A stretch of DNA of 6,545 nt from Alphaproteobacteria bacterium (GCA_030428405.1 JAUIEH010000166.1:1-6545), one strand, 5' to 3'. Positions 1 through 5,229 are shown, counted from the stretch's first letter. Numbers and translations: made by a program. Notes: generated from the sequence alone by a model not told the origin.

Positions 1-820
1 GCTCCACGCCGGCGCGCGCGAAATAATCGCGCCAGAACTGGTCATGCGCTTCATTCTGTTCGCGTGATAGCTCCGGCCGGCGGACATAATTCACGTCAAC
101 CGCATCGACGCGCAGGAAGGGCAAGAGCGCATCGCCTGCGCGGCTCGACGCGAACGCGGCGAGGTCCGGATAGCCGCCATAATGCGAGAAATTCGCCGAG
201 TACTGCATCATGTCCGAGACGATGATGAGCGTAGTTTCTTCTGCGGGCTGCTGCAGGAGGACGTCCTGAAGCGCGACGAAGGCTTCAAGCAGCGGCGTGG
301 CCCGGCGCGGCCCCGACTGACCCGTGCGGCCGACAGCAGCGGCGATTTCGTCTTGATAGAACGCATCGAACGCGGCCTGGCGCTCAGCGCGTTCAGAGCG
401 GGTGTCGAACAGCAAGGAGCCCTGCTCTGGATCGGGCGGACGACACTGCGAGAGCACGAGATCGAGCGGCGCATCGAGATCGGCCGACAGCGTGAACACG
501 CTCAACCGCGCATAGGCCGGAAACGTCTCGCCGGCTGCGATGGCTGGGATGAGCTGTTGCACATAACCCGTCCATTGCGGCGACAGCTCATCGGACTGAT
601 CGATGATCAAAAGGACATGGCGCGGCCGGTGTTCCGCCGCACAGCCATCCGCATCGACGCTGAGGCGCGTCTCGGACATTTGCCGCCAGATGAGCGCGGC
701 CGGCAGCGCCATCACGACCAGCGCGACGGCGATGAGCGCGAGCACCGCGCCCACACGCCGGCGCACGGTCGTGCGCTGTTCGCGTGCGCGTCGCTCACGT
801 CGCGTCCGCGCCCGGCGCAT
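1..820 (-). CDS. Membrane-anchored VWA-like domain protein, partial (C-terminus beyond window)
   Basis: I read this frame by hand from the reverse strand: 273 codons are open from the ATG at 820 to the window edge, so the C-terminus is missing. The N-terminus is very Arg-rich (about residues 1-22) and is followed by one hydrophobic helix (about 23-45), giving an inner-membrane anchor with the bulk probably in the periplasm. The soluble part looks like a VWA fold. A hydrophobic strand ends in D74-Q-S76 (residues 69-78, VLLIIDQSDE), a TPLLEA motif puts Thr at 175, and a second strand, TLIIVSD, puts Asp at 203. These match the metal-binding (MIDAS) positions of VWA domains, but the third position of DxSxS is Glu78, not Ser. 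The start is supported by AGGAGGG at 826-832, 5 nt upstream of the ATG. The first 26 nt overlap the end of the upstream four-helix gene, which suggests coupled translation. The specific function is unknown; a VWA domain suggests protein binding or complex assembly. Confidence 0.8.
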   Translation of the reverse strand, partial: MRRARTRRERRAREQRTTVRRRVGAVLALIAVALVVMALPAALIWRQMSETRLSVDADGCAAEHRPRHVLLIIDQSDELSPQWTGYVQQLIPAIAAGETFPAYARLSVFTLSADLDAPLDLVLSQCRPPDPEQGSLLFDTRSERAERQAAFDAFYQDEIAAAVGRTGQSGPRRATPLLEAFVALQDVLLQQPAEETTLIIVSDMMQYSANFSHYGGYPDLAAFASSRAGDALLPFLRVDAVDVNYVRRPELSREQNEAHDQFWRDYFARAGVE

Positions 821-2270
821 CGCCACCCTCCTCATCCGCCCCTGAGATTTCCTGATCACGCGCGAGCGCCTTGGCGCGCACGCCGTCCATCGCGGCGTCC
901 ATTTCGTCGTCAAAGCGCGCCATCAGCGCGCTGAGCGCCGCAAGCCCGCGCGCATAAGCGCTTTCGTTCTCCTCCAGCCGAGCCTCGGCCTCGGCGAGCG
1001 CTGCGCGCACATGCGCGACGCTTGGCGGTTCGGCGTCGAGCTCTGCATCAACGTCGAAGGCGCCGCCGGGCCTCTCTCCGCTCACCTCGGCGATCGCTTC
1101 GCGATAAAGCCGGATCAGCCAGCGCGCCCGGGCCTTCAATTCGCTGAGCGCATCGCGCGCCTGCATCTCGGCTTCATCGACGGCCGCTGCAGCCGTACGC
1201 ATCGCGGCGACGGCGTCGCGGTCCTCGTCGAGCTCGTCCTCGAGGTCTTCCTTGACCTCTTCGAGCGCCTTGACGGCGGACTGGTGAAAGTCGTGGCGCA
1301 CGTCTTCGAGCTTGCGGCGCGCGTTCTGTAGATTGCGCGCGACATAGCCATAGCCGGGATATGGCTCGAAAAAGCCCTGCCAGCCCTTGTACGCCGCAAA
1401 CAGAAAACCGGCGGCGGCGAAGGTCGAGAACGCCACCGTCAGCACCACCGGATTGAGCGAAGCCATGAGTGCAGCGACTGCATCGCCATCATCCATTGCG
1501 GCCGCATCCGCCATGCGCCGCGCCGCCATCATCCAGTTGAGGCCGAGCGCCGCCAGCGCTGTCAGCGCGAACACGACGAGCCCGATCAGGCGCCAGGGCG
1601 CAAACTCGCGATGGCCGATAAAGCGCAGGCCAAGCACGCCCGCGAGAAAGCCGAGCGCGATATTGGCGCCGCTGACCAGCAGGCCCTCAAAGGCGGAACC
1701 CGCCAGACTATTGCCCTCGACATAGAAGAACGGCGTGTTGAACGCGGCCTCGATCATCAGGATCGCCGCCAGCAGCGCCGCCGAGACGATCTGGTCGCGC
1801 GGCGGCTGGGGCTCGCGCGCAATGCGGTGGCGCGCGCGAAACAGGCGCTGGTCGCGTGCGGCCGCGATCGCTTCGCGTTCGGCGGCGACGAGGTCGTCGA
1901 GATGCTCCGAGCGCGCCACGGCGAGCTGAAACCGACCCCGCTCCTCGGCCTCATCGGCGCGGGCGCGGTCGAGATCGGCCTTGCGGCGGGCAAGCTCCCC
2001 AGCGGCGGCGTTGACGCGCGCAAACAGGGCCTCGCGCACGCGGTTAGCGGCTTCAGCAAATTCGGCGGCGACGCGTCGTTCGGCGGCGTGGGCGTCGCTT
2101 CGATCGCCCGACGGGCCGGAATTCATGGCTTTGAGCCAGGCGCGCTCGCGCACGCCCCAGTCCTTGCGGACATCGTCAATGCGGGCGGCGACGGCGCGCG
2201 CGTCCTCCGCGACGGGAACGCTCACGCTCTGATCGCGCTTGCGCGCGCGTGCGTCCTTGGCCCCGGCCAT
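795..2270 (-). CDS. Four-helix membrane protein with long flanking charged helical regions, function unknown
   Basis: This 491-residue protein belongs to no family I recognise. Residues about 20-150 are Ala/Glu/Arg-rich and probably helical or coiled-coil. Four hydrophobic segments follow, at about 161-183, 188-218, 226-249 and 272-294. Then comes a short YPGYGY motif (304-309). A second long acidic helical region (about 311-470) includes EEVKEDLEDELDEDRD, and the tail is Gly/Asp/Glu-rich. Both long ends would lie on the same side of the membrane, most likely the cytoplasm. A GGGGGGAG stretch at 2282-2289 could serve as the ribosome site, though it is about 11 nt from the ATG. The gene overlaps the start of the downstream VWA-like gene by 26 nt in another frame, so the two are probably one operon and may act together. 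A mechanical or scaffolding role at the inner membrane is only a guess. Confidence 0.85.
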   Translation of the reverse strand: MAGAKDARARKRDQSVSVPVAEDARAVAARIDDVRKDWGVRERAWLKAMNSGPSGDRSDAHAAERRVAAEFAEAANRVREALFARVNAAAGELARRKADLDRARADEAEERGRFQLAVARSEHLDDLVAAEREAIAAARDQRLFRARHRIAREPQPPRDQIVSAALLAAILMIEAAFNTPFFYVEGNSLAGSAFEGLLVSGANIALGFLAGVLGLRFIGHREFAPWRLIGLVVFALTALAALGLNWMMAARRMADAAAMDDGDAVAALMASLNPVVLTVAFSTFAAAGFLFAAYKGWQGFFEPYPGYGYVARNLQNARRKLEDVRHDFHQSAVKALEEVKEDLEDELDEDRDAVAAMRTAAAAVDEAEMQARDALSELKARARWLIRLYREAIAEVSGERPGGAFDVDAELDAEPPSVAHVRAALAEAEARLEENESAYARGLAALSALMARFDDEMDAAMDGVRAKALARDQEISGADEEGGDAPGADAT

Positions 2271-2287
2271 CGCCCTGAACTCTCCCC

Positions 2288-2301
2288 CCGCGCATGCGCG
2301 G
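2288..2301. repeat. Perfect 14-bp GC palindrome
   Basis: CCGCGCATGCGCGG is its own reverse complement. It lies in the predicted leader of the four-helix gene and touches the G-rich ribosome-site stretch, so it could be a protein site or could affect translation. Palindromes of this composition can also arise by chance in GC-rich DNA. Confidence 0.4.
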
Positions 2302-2328
2302 CTACGCTCAACTCACGCCTTTGGAGCA

Positions 2329-2357
2329 CTTATACGGGAAGGTGCGCGGATTGACAC
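2329..2357 (-). promoter_or_regulatory. Candidate promoter for the four-helix/VWA pair
   Basis: On the minus strand GTGTCA (2357-2352) is followed after 17 nt by TATAAG (2334-2329). This is 4/6 and 5/6 agreement with the sigma-70 hexamers at ideal spacing. It would start transcription near 2322 and leave a leader of about 50 nt before the ATG at 2270. It is a sequence match only. Confidence 0.4.
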
Positions 2358-2419
2358 GCTCGCGAACGGCGCGATCCGCGGCTAAATCAGGCCTCGCAAG
2401 CATTCGCCGGACAGCTCAA

Positions 2420-2453
2420 GTAAACGCGCCGTCAGTATTTACGACGCGTTTAC
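2420..2453. repeat. Inverted repeat GTAAACGCG-N16-CGCGTTTAC, possible operator
   Basis: The arms at 2420-2428 and 2445-2453 are exact 9-bp reverse complements. The spacer contains GTATTTAC (2435-2442), whose minus strand reads GTAAATAC, a third GTAAA-type half site. The element is about 50-80 bp upstream of the SH3 gene start and upstream of the candidate minus-strand promoter, a suitable place for a regulator of either gene. I cannot name the protein that would bind it. Confidence 0.4.
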
Positions 2454-2500
2454 ACAATCACACCAATAGTTCAGGCGTCTGAAACTATCAGGACCAAAAT

Positions 2501-3052
2501 ATGCAGCGCCATTATTGGATGGCTGCGGCGATCCTGACCGCGATCGGATCCAGTCTGGTCGCAGGCCTGGTGCACAGCGCCACAGAGAGCGCGGCCATCG
2601 CCGCACCGACCGGATACGCCGAAGAGCGCGAAGCGGAAAGCGCTCCGGCCCGGTATGTCAGTCTTCGCTACAATGAGATCAACGGCCGGCGCGGTCCGAG
2701 CCTCGATCAGCCGATCCTCTGGGTTTATCAGCGCTCCGGCCTGCCGGTCGAAGTGCTGGAGCGAACTCCCGGCTGGTGGCAGGTGCGCGACCCCGACGGC
2801 GCGCAGGTCTGGATCGCCGAACGCATGTTCGACGAGCGGCGCACCGTGATTGTCTCCGGCATCGCCGGGGAAGGCGTCGCCTTGCGTCGCCAGCCGCTGG
2901 ATGATTCCGACGTGCTCGCATTTGCGGAGCGCGGCGTCGTATTCGCGCTTGATCGCTGCATGGACGGCTGGTGCCGGCTCGACGGCGCGCGCGCATCCGG
3001 CTGGGCGCCGGCGGCGGCCCTTTGGGGCCTGACCGAGGACGAGCGCGGCTAG
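2501..3052 (+). CDS. Secreted or membrane-anchored protein with two bacterial SH3 domains
   Basis: The 183-residue product starts with a signal peptide or membrane anchor (hydrophobic about 7-25, then AGLVHSA), so it acts in the periplasm or at the inner membrane. Two SH3-like repeats follow. The first (about 52-110) contains YVSLRYNEINGRRGPS, then a conserved GWWQVRDPDG-AQVWIAERMF stretch. The second (about 113-175) contains GVALRRQP, then DGWCRLDG and SGWAPAAALWG. This matches the alphaproteobacterial SH3_4/DUF1058 type in length and layout. Such domains are generally thought to bind peptidoglycan or peptide partners, and no enzyme motif is visible. Two cysteines (153, 158) sit in the second repeat. 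AGGA lies 7 nt before the ATG, which supports this start. Its stop codon overlaps the stop of the convergent arsC. No functional link to the arsenic genes is evident. Confidence 0.85.
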   Translation: MQRHYWMAAAILTAIGSSLVAGLVHSATESAAIAAPTGYAEEREAESAPARYVSLRYNEINGRRGPSLDQPILWVYQRSGLPVEVLERTPGWWQVRDPDGAQVWIAERMFDERRTVIVSGIAGEGVALRRQPLDDSDVLAFAERGVVFALDRCMDGWCRLDGARASGWAPAAALWGLTEDERG

Positions 3053-3462
3053 AGCGCTTCGACCGCCAGCTTGTCGATCATCACCGAGATGGTGTCGCGC
3101 GCGACGCGAAAGCGCTTGAGCATGGCGGCGTCGTCGAGGTCTTCCGCGGTCGCCGGATCCGGGATCGGCCAGTGGCGGCGCTGTGCGCCGCCGAGAAAAG
3201 CGGGGCACACCTCCTCCGCACACAAGGTGACGACCAGGTCGACGCTGTCGGGGTCAATCATATCAACGCTCTTGGACGCGTGATTGGAGATGTCGATGTC
3301 GATCTCGTCCATCACGCGCACCGCATACGGATTGACGACCGAAGGCGACGAGCCTGCGCTCTGCACCGTCACGCCGCGCCAGGATAGCCTGGACCGTGCG
3401 AGACCTTCCGCCATCTGACTGCGCGCGGAATTTGCAACGCATAAGAACAATATTCGCTTCAT
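3049..3462 (-). CDS. arsC: Arsenate reductase, LMW-phosphatase (thioredoxin-coupled) type
   Basis: The 137-residue product reduces arsenate to arsenite in the cytoplasm. The N-terminal loop LCVANSARSQMAEG gives the CX5R anion-binding signature, with nucleophile Cys8, Arg14 and Ser15. The family's redox relay is present as Cys81 and Cys86 in TLCAEEVCP. WPIPDP supplies the general acid Asp102. Length and layout match the thioredoxin-coupled class (S. aureus pI258/B. subtilis ArsC) rather than the glutaredoxin-coupled E. coli type. The extra loop cysteine seen in S. aureus ArsC is Ala13 here. The start ATG overlaps the arsR stop as ATGA (3459-3462), so translation is probably coupled to arsR. 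The 3' end shares the palindrome CTAG (3049-3052) with the stop of the SH3 gene. Confidence 0.95.
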   Translation of the reverse strand: MKRILFLCVANSARSQMAEGLARSRLSWRGVTVQSAGSSPSVVNPYAVRVMDEIDIDISNHASKSVDMIDPDSVDLVVTLCAEEVCPAFLGGAQRRHWPIPDPATAEDLDDAAMLKRFRVARDTISVMIDKLAVEAL

Positions 3463-3872
3463 GCGCCTACCCCGCCCGGTTCACATCGCGCAACGGCGCC
3501 GCCGCATAATTCCGGCCGGCCGCCGCAACAATCCGCGATCAAATACTGCAAAAGTCCTGCGATCGCATCCGACTCGACCGCATAAAGCCGTTCGCGGCCG
3601 TGTGCGTGGCGCGCAATGAGCCCGGCGCGTTCGAGCACGTGGAGGTGCTGGGTCAGCGTGCTCGGCGCGACATCGACCTTTTCCGCGATCACGCCCGCGC
3701 GCAGGGTCTCAGGCGCTGCGGCCGCCAATACCCTGAAAACGCCGAGCCGAGTGGGATGGGCCAGCGCCGACAATGTTTCGGCCGCAGCCTCGATATCCGC
3801 CCCCGCGCCAGGAACTAAGCCTTCGGCCGGCGCGCGGCGCGCTGCTCCAGATTTCGACGCCTGAACCGGCAT
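3459..3872 (-). CDS. arsR: ArsR-family arsenite-responsive repressor
   Basis: This is a winged-helix repressor of the ars genes, released by trivalent arsenic. I choose the ATG at 3872 (137 residues). The frame stays open to an ATG at 3938, but that longer start lies on the promoter -10 box and upstream of the expected transcript start. GGAGAGG lies 9 nt before the ATG at 3872. The N-terminal 25 or so residues are Ala/Gly-rich. Then come LSALAHPTRLGVFRVL and the DNA-recognition segment (about 66-84, including DVAPSTLTQHLHVLERAGL), followed by the wing with HGRERLYAV. The usual ELCVCDL metal site in the recognition helix is absent. Instead, cysteines cluster at the C-terminus (115, 116, 123, 130, in DCCGGRPELCGG), recalling the C-terminal As(III) site of Acidithiobacillus ferrooxidans ArsR. 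It is followed by arsC in an ATGA overlap. Confidence 0.92.
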   Translation of the reverse strand: MPVQASKSGAARRAPAEGLVPGAGADIEAAAETLSALAHPTRLGVFRVLAAAAPETLRAGVIAEKVDVAPSTLTQHLHVLERAGLIARHAHGRERLYAVESDAIAGLLQYLIADCCGGRPELCGGAVARCEPGGVGA

Positions 3873-3883
3873 TGCTCGCGACC

Positions 3884-3913
3884 TCTCCAATACGCTGGCC
3901 AACATTTCATAAT
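3884..3913 (+). promoter_or_regulatory. Weak candidate promoter for the aqpS-like gene
   Basis: CATAAT (3908-3913) is a 5/6 match to a -10 box and lies in the left arm of the operator. With 18-nt spacing the -35 would be TCTCCA (3884-3889), only a 3/6 match. If it is real, the plus and minus promoters face each other across one operator. The -35 weakness keeps this tentative. Confidence 0.25.
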
Positions 3914-3930
3914 TTTGCGAAATTACGAAA
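3905..3930. promoter_or_regulatory. Probable ArsR operator
   Basis: TTTCATAATTT (3905-3915) and AAATTACGAAA (3920-3930) are reverse complements at 10 of 11 positions, separated by TGCG. The outer pair A3904/T3931 also matches. This AT-rich palindrome stands out in a GC-rich window, and its size and position fit ArsR-family operators. It lies between divergent arsR-arsC and aqpS, so a single site may control both. Confidence 0.75.
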
Positions 3931-3958
3931 TTAAACATCTGCGACCGTCGCTTTTCAA
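3930..3958 (-). promoter_or_regulatory. arsR-arsC promoter
   Basis: On the minus strand TTGAAA (3958-3953) is followed after exactly 17 nt by TTTAAT (3935-3930). Transcription should start near 3923, inside the ArsR-type palindrome at 3905-3930, so a bound repressor would block RNA polymerase directly. This placement also excludes the upstream ATG at 3938 as the arsR start. Confidence 0.65.
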
Positions 3959-3982
3959 GCGCGGCCGACCGAGGAGAACGGC

Positions 3983-4666
3983 ATGACGGAATTGGCGCGT
4001 CGCCTGGCGGCGGAGTTTCTGGGAACGGCGTTTCTGCTCGCCGCCGTCGTCGGCTCGGGGATCATGGCCGAGACCTTGTCGCCGGAAGCGCCGGGTCTGG
4101 CGCTTCTCGCCAATGCGGCCGCAACCGCCGCCATGTTGATCGTGCTGATCGAGACGCTTGGTCCGGTGTCAGGAGCGCATTTCAACCCAGCCGTCACATT
4201 GGCCATGCGACTGACGGGAGGGATCGCGACGACGCCCGCCCTCCTCTATGTCGCAGCGCAAATCGTAGGCGGACTGACGGGCGTGGCGCTGGCACATTTG
4301 ATGTTCGATCAGCCTGTCATTCAGGCTTCCGTTCACATCCGCACCGGACCGGCGCAATGGCTGTCCGAGGGCCTCGCGGCGTTCGGGCTTGTGTTCTTCA
4401 TATTCGGAGGCGTCCGGTTCAGGCCCGCCGCCATTCCCTGGATTGTCGGGCTTTACATTCTCGCCGCTTATTGGTTCACCGCCTCGACCAGCTTCGCCAA
4501 TCCCGCCGTGACCATCGCGCGCGCGTTCACCGACACGTTTTCGGGCATTCGCGGCGACGACGCGGCCGCCTTCATTGCGGCGCAGATGATCGGCGCGACG
4601 CTGGCGGCGCCGTCTGCAGTTTTTCTATTCGGTCGAGAAAAACTAGCGCCTGCGAGCAGCGCTTAG
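3983..4666 (+). CDS. aqpS: AqpS-like aquaglyceroporin of the arsenic locus
   Basis: This 227-residue MIP-family inner-membrane channel has six hydrophobic segments and two half-helix loops, each with the NPA signature: HFNPAVT (Asn68) and ANPAVT (Asn173). Beside arsR and arsC, its expected role is passive exit of arsenite made by ArsC, as shown for AqpS in the Sinorhizobium meliloti ars operon, where it replaces an active pump. The residue after the second NPA, normally the pore-lining Arg of the aromatic/arginine filter, is Val176. GAGGAG lies 6 nt before the ATG. Unlike the S. meliloti operon, the gene is divergent from arsR-arsC, presumably under the shared operator. Its stop TAG overlaps the stop of convergent irr. 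A general glycerol or water channel is the alternative, but the ars context makes it less likely. Confidence 0.9.
   Translation: MTELARRLAAEFLGTAFLLAAVVGSGIMAETLSPEAPGLALLANAAATAAMLIVLIETLGPVSGAHFNPAVTLAMRLTGGIATTPALLYVAAQIVGGLTGVALAHLMFDQPVIQASVHIRTGPAQWLSEGLAAFGLVFFIFGGVRFRPAAIPWIVGLYILAAYWFTASTSFANPAVTIARAFTDTFSGIRGDDAAAFIAAQMIGATLAAPSAVFLFGREKLAPASSA
4636..4663 (-). terminator. Probable intrinsic terminator of irr, inside the end of aqpS
   Basis: On the minus strand the sequence directly after the irr stop can fold as AGCG-CTG-loop CTCG-CAG with a one-base bulge before CGCT (4663-4645). It continues as AGTTTTTC (4644-4637), giving a short GC stem and a five-T run. It lies antisense to the last codons of the aqpS-like gene. 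The stem is short and bulged, so strength is uncertain. Confidence 0.45.
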
Positions 4667-5079
4667 GACGTCGCCGTCTTCACGCGCACGATGACGTCGA
4701 TCGCTTCGATCTCGGCGCCTTCCGGCGGTGTCGGCACGCCGTCGATCTTGATGAGCTCGGCGGGGATGTCCATCAGCGCGCCGTTGCGCTCATCGAAGAA
4801 GTGGTGATGCGCGCCGATATTGGTGTCGAAATAGACCCGGTTGGCGTCAATCGTCAGCTCGCGGACAAGACCAGCGCCGGTGAACGCGCGCAGCGTATTA
4901 TAGACGGTGGCCAGCGAAACGGTTTCGCCCGCCGCGGCGGCTTCGGCATGCAGCGCTTCGGCCGAGACGTGACGATCACCGCGGCCGAACAGGATTTCGC
5001 CAAGGCTGATGCGCTGGCGCGTCGGACGCAGACCGGCGGCTTCCAGCCGCTTTCGCATCTTCTCTTCCGCCGCATTCAT
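4663..5079 (-). CDS. irr: Iron response regulator Irr (Fur superfamily)
   Basis: The 138-residue cytoplasmic regulator matches the alphaproteobacterial Irr branch of the Fur family, which senses iron through haem status and controls haem synthesis and iron genes. The winged-helix half (about 1-85) contains GLRPTRQRISLGEILF, DRHVSAEALHAEA and VSLATVYNTLRAFTGAGL, followed by VYFDTN. The C-terminal half contains the HHHFF histidine cluster (His91-93), DIPAELI, PPEGAEIEAIDVIVRV. The N-terminal haem regulatory Cys-Pro motif known in Bradyrhizobium Irr is missing, and there is no cysteine at all, so classical Fur structural zinc sites are also absent. GGAG lies 10 nt before the ATG. It is divergent from fabA and convergent with the aqpS-like gene, with overlapping stop codons. 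Fur or PerR identity is less likely given the DTN and HHH signatures. Confidence 0.9.
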   Translation of the reverse strand: MNAAEEKMRKRLEAAGLRPTRQRISLGEILFGRGDRHVSAEALHAEAAAAGETVSLATVYNTLRAFTGAGLVRELTIDANRVYFDTNIGAHHHFFDERNGALMDIPAELIKIDGVPTPPEGAEIEAIDVIVRVKTATS

Positions 5080-5229
5080 TCGTTTGCTTCTCCGCGCGCG
5101 CTTGTGGCGACCAATGCCGTCGTGTTACCGGTCCCAGCCGCATCAAACCGGCCGAATCCGCCAGTTGCGAATTGTTCACATTGTATGTTTTCGCGACGAA
5201 ATCAAGGCTCGTCGACGGTCAGAAACGTT
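5080..5229. promoter_or_regulatory. irr/fabA divergent promoter region
   Basis: These 150 bp must hold the start signals for irr (minus) and fabA (plus). An AT-richer patch at about 5164-5197 carries an inverted repeat. TATGTT (5184-5189, plus) and TACAAT (on the minus strand, within the same patch) resemble -10 boxes, but neither has a well-spaced -35, so I do not fix a promoter. I do not see the TTTAGAA/TTCTAAA type of Irr box. Confidence 0.5.
5164..5197. repeat. Inverted repeat GTTGCGAA-N18-TTCGCGAC
   Basis: The arms at 5164-5171 and 5190-5197 are reverse complements at 7 of 8 positions. They flank the AT-rich spacer between irr and fabA. It could be an operator for either gene, but the arms are short and the binding protein is unknown. 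Confidence 0.3.

Larger units (their letters stand above)
2271..2500. promoter_or_regulatory. Divergent intergenic region
   Basis: This 230-bp region separates the minus-strand membrane/VWA pair from the plus-strand SH3 gene and should hold promoters for both. It contains a candidate minus-strand promoter, a 14-bp palindrome close to the membrane-protein start and an inverted repeat at 2420-2453. I found no well-spaced hexamer pair for the SH3 gene. No small gene is convincing here. Confidence 0.6.

Noticed and set aside
182..934. Long plus-strand open frame, 250 codons, Arg/His-rich
   Set aside because: It is antisense to the VWA-like gene. The minus frame has a strong ribosome site, a membrane helix and domain motifs, while this one has only the biased composition of a GC-rich shadow.
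1611..2354. Long plus-strand open frame, 247 codons
   Set aside because: It is antisense to the four-helix gene, shows no domain, and is explained by GC-rich codon bias in the opposite frame.
2351..2356. TTGACA on the plus strand as the -35 of the SH3 gene
   Set aside because: There is no -10-like hexamer at 16-18 nt; the nearest AT-rich hexamer is 24 nt away.
3016..3029. GGCCC-TTTG-GGGCC hairpin
   Set aside because: It lies inside the SH3 coding sequence, lacks a T run and is likely chance in GC-rich DNA.
3042..3058. AGCGC-GGCTAGA-GCGCT hairpin at the SH3/arsC junction as a terminator
   Set aside because: The stem is only 5 bp and no T run follows on either strand.
2471..3223. Minus-strand open frame, 250 codons
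   Set aside because: It is antisense to the SH3-domain gene, runs into arsC in another frame and has no recognisable fold.
3873..3938. N-terminal extension of ArsR from the ATG at 3938
   Set aside because: It lies over the -10 box and operator, has no ribosome site and is AT-rich, unlike coding sequence nearby.
4357..5229. Upstream extension of the fabA frame
   Set aside because: The frame stays open, but it overlaps the aqpS-like gene in another frame and is antisense to irr. FabA similarity begins at the ATG at 5230.
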